NCBI GenBank assembly: GCA_964384675.1
Contig: CAYLNK010000057.1
Coordinates: forward strand, 1-25,788
DNA length: 25,788 nucleotides
DNA from: CAYLNK01 sp964384675
GTDB lineage: Bacteria; Acidobacteriota; Thermoanaerobaculia; UBA5066
Direction: 5' to 3'
Part shown: positions 1-6,897 of the stretch, one piece after another
How positions within the stretch are numbered: the first letter of the stretch is position 1
Layout: each line of letters opens with the position of its first letter
Program-made: the position numbers and the translations under genes
The notes under the pieces: generated by a model
What the model was told of the DNA's origin: nothing
Database searches by the model: none
Seen by the model: only the letters and a program-made list of their open reading frames with translations

Positions 1-2
1 CA

Positions 3-1532
3 CGGCCGGTCGAGCGTCCCCGCTGGGAAGCCCCTGCCGAGCCGCCGCCCGTCCGTCGCGAGGAGGAGAGGAGACCCGTCGTGGCCGCGCCGGCCCCCGG
101 CGTCGCGGCCACCCGCTCCTTCGAAGTCTGGTCCGAGCTGTACACCCGCCTGAAGCGTCCTGTCTCCTTCGAGGAGCTGCTCCAGGACCTCGCCTCCTTC
201 ATCGCCTCCGCGACGCCGCTCCACAGCATCGCGTTCGTGACGCTCCAGGACGCCGGTGCCGGCGAGGCCGTCGCGGCGATCTGGAAGGGGAGCCTCCCCC
301 GGCTCTCGACCCGCACGGTGAACGAGCTACGCGACAAGGGCGTCCCGGTCGACGCATTCGAGTCCGGCACGCGCATCCGCGCCTTCCCCATCCTCCGGCC
401 GGGTGGCGAGGCGGTCGGCGCGGTCGTCGTGCCGCTCGACTCGGTCGCCGAGCTGGCCCACCACGACTTCGTCGCTCATGCGGCCTCCGCGGTCGGCTTC
501 GTCCACTCCGAGCGCGGCGAGGCGCCGATCGGCGAGCGGGGTCCCATCACCGCGCCGGTCCTGCCGCCGGTCGCCGCGGACGACCCGCTCTCGTCCCTGG
601 TCGGGATCTCGCTTCCGATGCAGAACCTGAAGGCCTCTCTCCAGCGGATCTCGTCGGCGCGGGCGCCGATCCTCCTGGTCGGCGAGGTCGGAAGCGGGAA
701 GACGCTCGTGGCCGAGGTGATCCACGCGCTGTCCCCCCGGCGCCCGCGTCCCCTGGTGCGCGTGGCCGCCACGGCCGCCACGGCGGCGGCCCTCGAGGAG
801 GACCTCCTCGGCTCGGTCGGTACGACGGACCGCCGCAAGAAGGCCGGGCGCCTCTTCGACGCCGACGGCGGCACGCTCCTGATCGAGGAGGTCGGCGACC
901 TCCCCTCGGCCACCCAGGCGCTCCTGTTCCGGCTCCTCGAGGCGCGCGAGGTGATCGCTCCCGGCGGCCGGGCCGTCCCGATCGACGTGAGGATCATCTG
1001 CACGTCGTCCCACCCTCTCACCCGCGCGGTGGAGGATGGCGCCTTCCGCGACGACCTCTACTACCGTCTGTCGGCGCTCACCCTCCGGATCCCGGCCCTG
1101 AAGGACCGGAAGGAGGATCTCCCGGCCCTCCTCGACGCGTTCGCCCAGCGCCTGGGCGCCCCGACGGCCGACCGCTTCGACGTGGAGGCGATGAACGCGC
1201 TTCTCAACTACGGCTACCCGGGGAACGTGCGGGAGCTCGAGAACGAGATGCGGCGCCTGGCCGCCCAGCTCGGGAACGCCCCGGCGACCCTGGCCGATCT
1301 GGATCCCAAGTTCGCGGGCGAGCCGATGGAGCTGGCCCTCACCGAGAGCGACGACCTCAAGGAGATCGTCACCAAGGTGGAGCGTCAGGTCATCGAGCGC
1401 GTCATGCGCAAGGTGCGCGGCAACCAGTCCCTCGGAGCGAGGCTCCTGAACATCTCGCGCGGCAGCCTCATCGCGAAGATGAAGGAGTACGACATCAAGG
1501 ACTTCCGCTACCTGAAGCGCCAGGGGGATTGA
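3..1532 (+). CDS. NtrC-like AAA+ regulator lacking GAFTGA (5' partial)
   Basis: Transcription regulator of the sigma54-activator (NtrC) architecture. Counting from the GTG at 81 (483 residues), residues 12-145 look GAF-like and the AAA+ core spans about 170-400. Walker A is GEVGSGKT (201-208), the Walker B-like strand is LLIEE (266-270), sensor I is VRIICTSS, the arginine-finger region is FRDDLYYRL, and GNVRELENEM is at 381-390. A Fis-type helix-turn-helix follows at 446-475. The GAFTGA loop that contacts sigma54 is missing: residues 243-257 read GSVGTTDRRKKAGRL and are shorter than usual. So this may act with sigma70 or only as a DNA-binding ATPase. The frame is open back to base 3 and encodes a Pro/Glu/Arg-rich linker, so the gene probably starts left of the window. 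GTG 81, with GAGGAG at 68-73, is a possible internal start. A histidine kinase lies nearby at 2730, but no receiver domain is visible. Confidence 0.88.
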   Translation, partial: RPVERPRWEAPAEPPPVRREEERRPVVAAPAPGVAATRSFEVWSELYTRLKRPVSFEELLQDLASFIASATPLHSIAFVTLQDAGAGEAVAAIWKGSLPRLSTRTVNELRDKGVPVDAFESGTRIRAFPILRPGGEAVGAVVVPLDSVAELAHHDFVAHAASAVGFVHSERGEAPIGERGPITAPVLPPVAADDPLSSLVGISLPMQNLKASLQRISSARAPILLVGEVGSGKTLVAEVIHALSPRRPRPLVRVAATAATAAALEEDLLGSVGTTDRRKKAGRLFDADGGTLLIEEVGDLPSATQALLFRLLEAREVIAPGGRAVPIDVRIICTSSHPLTRAVEDGAFRDDLYYRLSALTLRIPALKDRKEDLPALLDAFAQRLGAPTADRFDVEAMNALLNYGYPGNVRELENEMRRLAAQLGNAPATLADLDPKFAGEPMELALTESDDLKEIVTKVERQVIERVMRKVRGNQSLGARLLNISRGSLIAKMKEYDIKDFRYLKRQGD

Positions 1533-1549
1533 GACCGGGGAACGATCTC

Positions 1550-1580
1550 GCGCCGGTGGTCAACGCCGGCGCTTTCGTTT
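1550..1580 (+). terminator. Rho-independent terminator of the AAA+ regulator
   Basis: Perfect 7-bp stem GCGCCGG (1550-1556) / CCGGCGC (1566-1572) with a 9-nt loop, followed by TTTCGTTT. It sits 17 bp after the regulator stop. It also overlaps the last codons of the convergent minus-strand gene, where the stem is read as the basic tail KRKRRR. Confidence 0.75.
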
Positions 1581-2168
1581 CCAGGGCTTTGCCTCGGCAT
1601 CCGCCGGCTCCTCGTCCCGGCCGGTCCAGAACACCGGCAGGACGAACGCGGCCCAGAACGCCGGCGGCAGCGCGTACTTCAGCGCGATGTCGAAGAAGTA
1701 GCGGAACCCTCCGAACACTTCCCGTTGCCATTGCCGGTACGCCACCTCGCTCCAGGCTCCGAGATCCATGGCGTAGACGGTCTGGATCGTGAAGAGGAGG
1801 TGCAGGACGTGCGACGCCAGGAGCGCGGCGGCGGCCGCGACGGTGCCCAGCACGCCCCGGGTCGTCCACGCTCCCGGCGTCGCCCAGGTGAGCGCGAGGA
1901 GGAGTACCAGGTTCGCCGTGATCGGCTGGAGCGGGACGGCCGGCAGCGCCGAGCGCGTGGAGAGGTCGCTCCGCCGGATCAGCGCCTCGCCGTCCTCGTA
2001 GGAGAGGAAGCTGACCTTCGGGCTCTCGCCGAGCCGCAGCCCCCACTCGGCCACAGGGACCAGAGCCCGGCCCCACACCTCGTCCCCTCCGGCCAGCCAG
2101 AGGGCCAGGGCGGCGAGCGCCGCCACGGGGAGCCTAGTGAGGATCCGTCTGAGCCGCGGATCGAGCAT
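1560..2168 (-). CDS. exosortase H-associated membrane protein
   Basis: Predicted integral membrane protein of 202 residues. Hydrophobic segments lie at about 12-27, 82-98, 106-128 and 163-182, with an extracytoplasmic-looking region between the first two and a strongly basic C-terminus (KPWKRKRRR). Length, topology and position directly after xrtH match the family that accompanies exosortase H in IPTL-CTERM systems; its biochemical role is unknown. It starts at an ATG (2168) inside the end of xrtH, overlapping it by 35 bp, so the two are almost certainly cotranscribed and translationally coupled. The assignment rests on context and topology more than on a catalytic motif. The gene converges on the upstream regulator. 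Confidence 0.8.
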   Translation of the reverse strand: MLDPRLRRILTRLPVAALAALALWLAGGDEVWGRALVPVAEWGLRLGESPKVSFLSYEDGEALIRRSDLSTRSALPAVPLQPITANLVLLLALTWATPGAWTTRGVLGTVAAAAALLASHVLHLLFTIQTVYAMDLGAWSEVAYRQWQREVFGGFRYFFDIALKYALPPAFWAAFVLPVFWTGRDEEPADAEAKPWKRKRRR

Positions 2169-2676
2169 GGTCTCCGATGCGGCTCGCCCAGACCAGGAAG
2201 AGGGAGACGCCGAAGAGGATGATCAGGGTCTGCCAGACGACGACGTGGGTCTTCTCGAAGAGCTGGGGCCACCTGACGCCTATGAAGAAGAGCGTCACGA
2301 TGCGGACGAGGTTGACGGCCTGGATGGCGAGGATCCCCGGGATCAGGCCCATCAGCCGGAGGCGCCAGGGCGCCGGGAAAGCGAGGACGGCGGCGGCGTA
2401 GACGAAGACCGTCTCGAGCCCGTTGCAGCCGTTCTTGATGTCGACGGCGAACGTGGGCCCCTGGATCATCGTGCCGATCGTCCGGGTGCCGGCCCCGAGC
2501 GCATGGCACACGGCACCCCCGGCCCGCGCCAGGAACGCCGTGAACGGCTCGACGAGCGTGCGGTTCACCGGGACGGGGGCGGCGGCCAGGAAGAAGAGCG
2601 TCACCAGTCCCAGGAACTTCAGCAGGAATCGTCGTCCATTCGTGTCGGGGGCCGTGGCCTTCGTCTTGCGTCCCAT
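2134..2676 (-). CDS. xrtH: exosortase H (IPTL-CTERM-specific transpeptidase)
   Basis: Polytopic membrane cysteine transpeptidase, 180 residues, of the exosortase/archaeosortase superfamily. These enzymes cleave C-terminal CTERM sorting signals and attach the protein to a cell-envelope acceptor. The catalytic triad is visible: Cys84 in NGCNGLE, Arg125 in VNLVRI and His144 in EKTHVVVWQ, each at or next to a hydrophobic helix as in the family. Small size, the sequence around the Cys, the overlapping associated membrane protein and an IPTL-like substrate 6 kb away point to subtype H. I chose the ATG at 2676 over a TTG at 2721; the longer version would add a poor N-terminus and run into the space before the divergent kinase. 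No clear Shine-Dalgarno is seen. The gene is divergent from the histidine kinase, with 53 bp between starts. Confidence 0.9.
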   Translation of the reverse strand: MGRKTKATAPDTNGRRFLLKFLGLVTLFFLAAAPVPVNRTLVEPFTAFLARAGGAVCHALGAGTRTIGTMIQGPTFAVDIKNGCNGLETVFVYAAAVLAFPAPWRLRLMGLIPGILAIQAVNLVRIVTLFFIGVRWPQLFEKTHVVVWQTLIILFGVSLFLVWASRIGDHARSAAQTDPH

Positions 2677-2729
2677 CGGTCCGGCGGAGGATAACCGGCC
2701 GGGCTGGCCCCGACGCCACAATCGACCCG

Positions 2730-4079
2730 ATGTCCGACTCCGAGAGCCGGCGCTTCCGCCGCACGCTGACCCTGGTGCTCGTCCTCCTCGGCCTCCTGAC
2801 GGCCGGGTCCGTGCTGCTGTTCGGGCACCTCCTCTTCCGCGATCTCTCCCGGGACGTCGTCTCCGACGCGCTCTTCCACTCGAAGATCGACGCCGAACGG
2901 CTCGCCAAGGGGCTCGAGGCGCGTTCGCTCGGCGACCTCTACACCCTCCGGTACAAGCAGACCGAGTACGAGACGCTGCTCGGCTCGACGATCTCGGACC
3001 GCCGGGTGGTGAACGAGGTCCAGGTGCTCGACAAGGCCGGGAAGCTCCTGTACTCGTACAAGAGCGTTCTGGAGCGGAGAGATCCGTCCGGCGGGGCGCT
3101 CGAAGGCGGCGCGCCGGTGCAGCCGCTATCCCCGGTCGAGCGCTCCAGCGAGACCACGCTCCCGATCGACGACCCGTACAACATCGAGGTGCCGATCGGG
3201 AACCTCGGCGTCCTCCGGGTCGGCGTCTCCCGCCGCGAGCTGGCTCTGCGTGTCGAGAAGCTCCGCCGCGAGCTGTACCTCCGGACCTTCGCGGCCGCCA
3301 GCGTCTCCCTCCTCGGGATCTTCGCGGCGTCGACGGCGGTCCTGCTCCTCCTTCGCCGGACGCGTCGAGCCGAGGCGGCGCGGACCGAGGCGGAGCGCCG
3401 CGCCGAGCTGGGGGAGGTGGCCGCCGGGCTCGCCCACGAGATTCGCAATCCGCTCAACTCCATGTCGCTCAACCTGGAGCTGCTCGAGGAGCAGCTGGAG
3501 AAAGGCGGCACGGCGGGGCCCGCCCCGGCCACCACGGAGCTGGCCCACGCCGTCCGGGTGGAGACGGGCCGCCTGGCGAGGATGCTCGGGGACTTCCTCT
3601 CCTACGCCCGCCCGTCGCCGATCGCGCCGGTGCCCTCGGACCTCAACGTGGTGGCGTCCGACGCCGTCACGTTCCTGAGGCCCGAGGCGACGAAGCGGGG
3701 GATCCGCCTGGAGTTCTCGCCGGCGCCCGGTCCGGCCGCGGCCCGGCTCGACGAGGCCCGGGTACGCCAGGTCATCCTGAACCTCGTCGGCAACGCCCTC
3801 GACGCCGTGGAGTCCGAAGGCGCGCTGGCGAGGGAGGTGGACGTACGGGTGGAGGAGGACGGGCCGCGCTGGCTCCTCCTCGTGACCGATCGCGGGCCGG
3901 GGATCCCGGCGGCGACCCAGAGGGAGATCTTCAAGGTGTTCGTCTCGACCAAGCCCGCCGGCACCGGGCTGGGGCTGCCGATCGCCGAGCGGATCGTGAG
4001 GGCGCACGGCGGGTCGCTCCTGCTCGTCTCCGAGGCCGGGCATCCCACCCGCGCCGAGGCGCGCTTCCCGAAGGGGTGA
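2730..4079 (+). CDS. membrane sensor histidine kinase (NtrB-like)
   Basis: Two-component sensor kinase of 449 residues. TM1 is about 12-36, an extracytoplasmic sensor region covers about 37-185, and TM2 is about 186-208 followed by a short basic/charged helix. The HisKA H-box is GLAHEIRNPLNSM with phospho-acceptor His236. The HATPase domain has an N-box (LNLVGNALDAV, Asn351/Asn355), G1 box (DRGPGIP, 387-393) and G2 box (GTGLGLPI, 411-418). HEIRNPL plus this compact HATPase is the NtrB/ZraS style that normally partners NtrC-family regulators. The AAA+ regulator at 3-1532 is the nearest candidate, but no receiver domain is visible in it, so pairing is speculative. The start ATG has no Shine-Dalgarno; a CACAAT -10-like hexamer lies 7 nt upstream. 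Its position divergent from xrtH may mean it senses envelope state. Confidence 0.93.
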   Translation: MSDSESRRFRRTLTLVLVLLGLLTAGSVLLFGHLLFRDLSRDVVSDALFHSKIDAERLAKGLEARSLGDLYTLRYKQTEYETLLGSTISDRRVVNEVQVLDKAGKLLYSYKSVLERRDPSGGALEGGAPVQPLSPVERSSETTLPIDDPYNIEVPIGNLGVLRVGVSRRELALRVEKLRRELYLRTFAAASVSLLGIFAASTAVLLLLRRTRRAEAARTEAERRAELGEVAAGLAHEIRNPLNSMSLNLELLEEQLEKGGTAGPAPATTELAHAVRVETGRLARMLGDFLSYARPSPIAPVPSDLNVVASDAVTFLRPEATKRGIRLEFSPAPGPAAARLDEARVRQVILNLVGNALDAVESEGALAREVDVRVEEDGPRWLLLVTDRGPGIPAATQREIFKVFVSTKPAGTGLGLPIAERIVRAHGGSLLLVSEAGHPTRAEARFPKG

Positions 4080-4113
4080 GCCCCAGGCCCGGGAGAGGTA
4101 GAGTCGGAGGCGC

Positions 4114-5031
4114 GTGAGAGCGCCCCTGGCCCAGTCCTACGCCCTCCTCTCCATAGCGGCCGCCGTGGTGACGATCGCCCTGAAGATGTGGGCCTACCTC
4201 GTGACCGGCTCGGTCGGGCTCCTCTCCGACGCCGTCGAGTCGTTCGTGAACCTGCTTGCCGCGGTCGTGGCCTACTGGGCCCTCCGCGTCGCGGCCCGTC
4301 CCCCGGACGACGATCACGCCTTCGGACACACGAAGGCCGAGTACTTCTCGAGCGGCTTCGAGGGCTTCATGATCCTGGCGGCGGCCACCGCGATCGCCTA
4401 CACGGCGATCGAGCGTCTCCAGAAGCCCGAGCCGGTGGACCAGGTCCCGCTCGGGATCGCCATCTCCGTGGCGGCTTCCGTCGTCAACGGAGGTGTCGCG
4501 TGGGTCCTGATGCGAGCCAGCCGGCGGCTGCGGTCCATCACGCTCCGCGCGGACGCGCACCACCTCCTGACCGACGTCTGGACCTCCGTCGGCGTCATCG
4601 TCGGTGTCCTCCTGATCCCTCTCACGGGCTGGCTGATCCTCGACCCGCTGATTGCGCTCCTCGTCGCCGCCAACATCGTCTTCACGGGGCTACGCCTCCT
4701 GGTGGAGACGGGGCACGGCCTCCTCGACCGCGCCGTCTCCCCGGAGGACCGGCAGACCCTCGCGGGCGTGCTCGCGCCGATCCAGGCGCGCGGCATCGCG
4801 ATCCACGCGCTCAGGACGCGCATCGCCGGGCGGCGCCGGTTCGTCGAGATGCACGTCCTCGTCCCTGGGCTCTGGACGGTGAAGCAGGCGCACGACCTGT
4901 CCGAGGAGATCGAGCTCGCCGTGCTGGACGCTCTCCCCGAGTCGACGGTCACGACGCACATGGAGCCGATCGAGGATCCGGCGTCGTGGGACGACCAGGG
5001 GCTGGATCGCGCGCCCCGCCCGACCGCCTGA
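4114..5031 (+). CDS. cation diffusion facilitator (CDF) metal transporter
   Basis: Proton-coupled efflux transporter for divalent metal (Zn2+/Fe2+/Mn2+ type), 305 residues in the inner membrane. Six hydrophobic segments lie within residues 8-200. Site-A-type residues are visible: Asp39 in TM2 (LLSDAVESFVN) and the TM5 motif HHLLTD with His150/Asp154. The loop DDHAFGHTKAEYFS is typical of the family. The cytoplasmic C-terminal domain (about 208-300) has the dimerisation fold pattern, ending in a THMEP motif. Asp39 is followed by Glu42 and Ser43 instead of the DxxxD pair of E. coli YiiP, so metal specificity cannot be called. The GTG start at 4114 has GGAGG only 3 nt away and a TAGAGT hexamer 9 nt upstream. 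It follows the kinase gene by 34 bp and could be cotranscribed. It is convergent with the thioesterase, 5 bp apart. Confidence 0.93.
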   Translation: MRAPLAQSYALLSIAAAVVTIALKMWAYLVTGSVGLLSDAVESFVNLLAAVVAYWALRVAARPPDDDHAFGHTKAEYFSSGFEGFMILAAATAIAYTAIERLQKPEPVDQVPLGIAISVAASVVNGGVAWVLMRASRRLRSITLRADAHHLLTDVWTSVGVIVGVLLIPLTGWLILDPLIALLVAANIVFTGLRLLVETGHGLLDRAVSPEDRQTLAGVLAPIQARGIAIHALRTRIAGRRRFVEMHVLVPGLWTVKQAHDLSEEIELAVLDALPESTVTTHMEPIEDPASWDDQGLDRAPRPTA

Positions 5032-5036
5032 GCCGG

Positions 5037-5513
5037 CTACCGTATCGGGAGGATCTTCTCCCCGGTCAGCTCCGCCTCGCCGCGCTGGAACGAGAGGACA
5101 CGCTCGACGAGCGTGCGGACCGGGGCCGGAAACCCGAGGAGCAGCTGGCCCTTCGGGTCGAGGAGCACCTGCTCGGTCGAGCCGGTCGCCAGGAGCTCGC
5201 GGGTGGGCAGCCGCCGGATCTCGTAGTCCATCACCAGCCGGGCCACCTCCGGAGGGCGCAGCCAGGTCGCCACCTCCAGCCGGTCGTCCAGGCGCGCCGG
5301 GCGTCGAAGTCCGAGGTCGACTTTCGTGATCGGGACCTTGTATCCCGCCTCGAGGGCCTCACGGGGGGTGAGGCCTCCCGCCCGGCACAGGGCGTTCCGT
5401 CCGACCTCGAGGTAGAGGATGTAGTGGCCGTGCCAGACGACGCCGTAGGAATCCACCTCGGGGAAGCGCACGTCGAGCTCGACGGTGAAGGGACGGCTTT
5501 TCTGGAGGGTCAC
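5037..5513 (-). CDS. YbgC-like acyl-CoA/acyl-ACP thioesterase (4HBT fold)
   Basis: Hot-dog-fold thioesterase of 158 residues. The N-terminal active-site signature is present: RFPEVDSYGVVWHGHY, with Asp21 as the catalytic carboxylate and His28, as in YbgC and 4-hydroxybenzoyl-CoA thioesterases. The substrate would be a short acyl- or aroyl-CoA or ACP thioester and cannot be specified. The GTG start at 5513 was chosen because the hot-dog domain begins at once. The much longer open frame upstream on this strand is only the shadow of the oxidoreductase gene. There is no Shine-Dalgarno; a perfect TATTAT hexamer ends 7 nt before the GTG, suggesting a leaderless transcript. The gene is divergent from the halogenase-like gene with 18 bp between starts, hinting that both are controlled from one shared promoter region. 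Confidence 0.9.
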   Translation of the reverse strand: MTLQKSRPFTVELDVRFPEVDSYGVVWHGHYILYLEVGRNALCRAGGLTPREALEAGYKVPITKVDLGLRRPARLDDRLEVATWLRPPEVARLVMDYEIRRLPTRELLATGSTEQVLLDPKGQLLLGFPAPVRTLVERVLSFQRGEAELTGEKILPIR

Positions 5514-5531
5514 GATCGCGATAATAGGGCG
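5514..5531. promoter_or_regulatory. shared divergent promoter, overlapping -10 elements
   Basis: The whole 18-bp space between two divergent GTG starts contains ATAATA (5521-5526). On the minus strand this reads TATTAT and lies 7 nt before the thioesterase GTG. On the plus strand GATAAT (5520-5525) lies 6 nt before the oxidoreductase GTG. This is the best -10-like sequence in the window and the only AT-rich patch locally. If used, both transcripts would be leaderless and mutually exclusive at the -10. Confidence 0.5.
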
Positions 5532-6854
5532 GTGAGCATCAACACCCTTCCCGTCGACGTCGATGCCGTGGTGTGCGGCGGAGGGCCGGGCGGCGCGACC
5601 GCCGCCGGCTTCCTCGCCAAGCAGGGGCGCTCGGTCCTGCTCCTGGAGCGCGAGAAGTTCCCCCGCTTCCACATCGGCGAGTCCCTGCTCCCGTTCAACC
5701 TGCCGGTCTTCGAGCGCCTGGGCTTCATGGAGAAGCTGAAGGCGTCCGGGCCCCAGGTGAAGTACGGGGCCCGCTTCTATCACCAGGGGACCGAGATGAC
5801 CCGCTTCGTGAAGTTCGCGCGGGCCATGGACGGCTCTCCGGCGTCCGCCTTCCAGGTGAAGCGCGCCGACTTCGACGAGCTGCTCCTCAACCACGCTCGC
5901 AGCCTGGGCGCGACGGTCCACGAGGAGGCGCGTGTCGAGGAGGTCCTCTTCGAGGGCGGGCGGGCCTGCGGCGTGACGGTGAAGCTGAAGGGCGACACCG
6001 AGGCGCGCCGCGTCAGGGCCAAGGTCGTCATCGATGCCACCGGGCGGGACGCGTTGCTGTCGCGGCGGCTGGGCGGCCGGGTGAAGGACGTCGAGCTCGA
6101 CCGGTCGGCGGCCTTCGCCCATTTCTCGGGCTTCAAGCGGGCCGAAGGTCCCGAGGGGGGCGACATCGTCATCTTCACCACGCCGGACGGCTGGTGGTGG
6201 CTGATCCCGTTCTCGGACGGCACGGTGTCCGTGGGCATCGTGATGCCGTCCTCGAGCTTCAAGACGCGCACCGGGTCGGTCGAGCAGCTCTTCGAGGAGC
6301 GCGTCGCGGCGACGGCGGAGGTGAAGGCCCTTCTCGACGGCTTTTCCCGGCTGGGCGAGATCCGGGCCATCCCGGACTACTCGTACACGACGCCCCGGTT
6401 TGCGGGCGACGGCTTCTGCCTGGTCGGGGACGCCGCCTGCTTCCTCGACCCGGTCTTCTCGACCGGGGTGCTCCTGGCCATGACGTCCGGGGAGATGGCG
6501 GCGAATGCCGTGGCCGGAGCCCTGAAGAAGAAGGGGCGGGTCGACGGCCGGGACTTCCAGGCGATGGAGGCGTACTACCGGGGGGCCATCCGCCGCTTCA
6601 GCCGGTTCGTCCACGCCTTCTACAAGCCCCACATGCTCGAGACCTTCTACACCGAGGCCCCCAATCCACGGATCGAGAGCGCGGTGACCACCATCCTCGC
6701 CGGCGGGGTCTTCACCCCCAGCCTGAAGGCGCGCTTCTGGACGGTGGCGTTCCATGCCTGCACGGGCCTCGTCTGGGTGAAGCAGCGCCTCCAGGGCAAG
6801 GGGGCCTTCGAGCGCGCGACCGGGATCGTCGTGCCGGAGAAGACCGCCGCCTGA
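5532..6854 (+). CDS. flavin-dependent halogenase-like FAD oxidoreductase
   Basis: FAD-dependent enzyme of the PHBH/tryptophan-halogenase superfamily, 440 residues. The FAD dinucleotide-binding motif is GGGPGGATAAGF (16-27), followed by a strand ending in LLLERE. RFHIGESLLP (45-54) is the signature of halogenase-like members. The second FAD contact is LVGDAACFLDPVFSTG (297-312). Residues 221-226 read WWWLIP and fit the WxWxIP motif characteristic of flavin-dependent halogenases. Lys77 (PQVKYGARF) lies where the catalytic lysine of carrier- or phenol-type halogenases is expected. Alternatives are a geranylgeranyl-reductase-like or monooxygenase paralogue; halogenation is not proven. The GTG at 5532 is supported by the divergent promoter and absence of upstream domain sequence. 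The radical SAM gene follows on the same strand 43 bp later, so the two may act on one pathway. Confidence 0.87.
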   Translation: MSINTLPVDVDAVVCGGGPGGATAAGFLAKQGRSVLLLEREKFPRFHIGESLLPFNLPVFERLGFMEKLKASGPQVKYGARFYHQGTEMTRFVKFARAMDGSPASAFQVKRADFDELLLNHARSLGATVHEEARVEEVLFEGGRACGVTVKLKGDTEARRVRAKVVIDATGRDALLSRRLGGRVKDVELDRSAAFAHFSGFKRAEGPEGGDIVIFTTPDGWWWLIPFSDGTVSVGIVMPSSSFKTRTGSVEQLFEERVAATAEVKALLDGFSRLGEIRAIPDYSYTTPRFAGDGFCLVGDAACFLDPVFSTGVLLAMTSGEMAANAVAGALKKKGRVDGRDFQAMEAYYRGAIRRFSRFVHAFYKPHMLETFYTEAPNPRIESAVTTILAGGVFTPSLKARFWTVAFHACTGLVWVKQRLQGKGAFERATGIVVPEKTAA

Positions 6855-6897
6855 GCTCTTGCCTGGACCCGTCTCCTTCCCCTAGATTTCGCCGATC

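Noticed and set aside
2423..4117. Plus-strand frame of 564 codons across xrtH and the kinase
   Set aside because: Out of frame with the histidine kinase, Arg/Pro/Gly-rich, and spans two real genes on different strands.
4188..5531. Plus-strand frame running into the halogenase-like gene, suggesting a fusion
   Set aside because: The upstream part is an out-of-frame shadow of the CDF gene and the antisense of the thioesterase; the FAD motif begins right after the GTG at 5532.
5562..6755. Long minus-strand reading frame upstream of the thioesterase
   Set aside because: It is antisense to the halogenase-like gene, with His/Arg/Gly/Glu-rich low-complexity translation and no domain; only its last 158 codons are a real gene.
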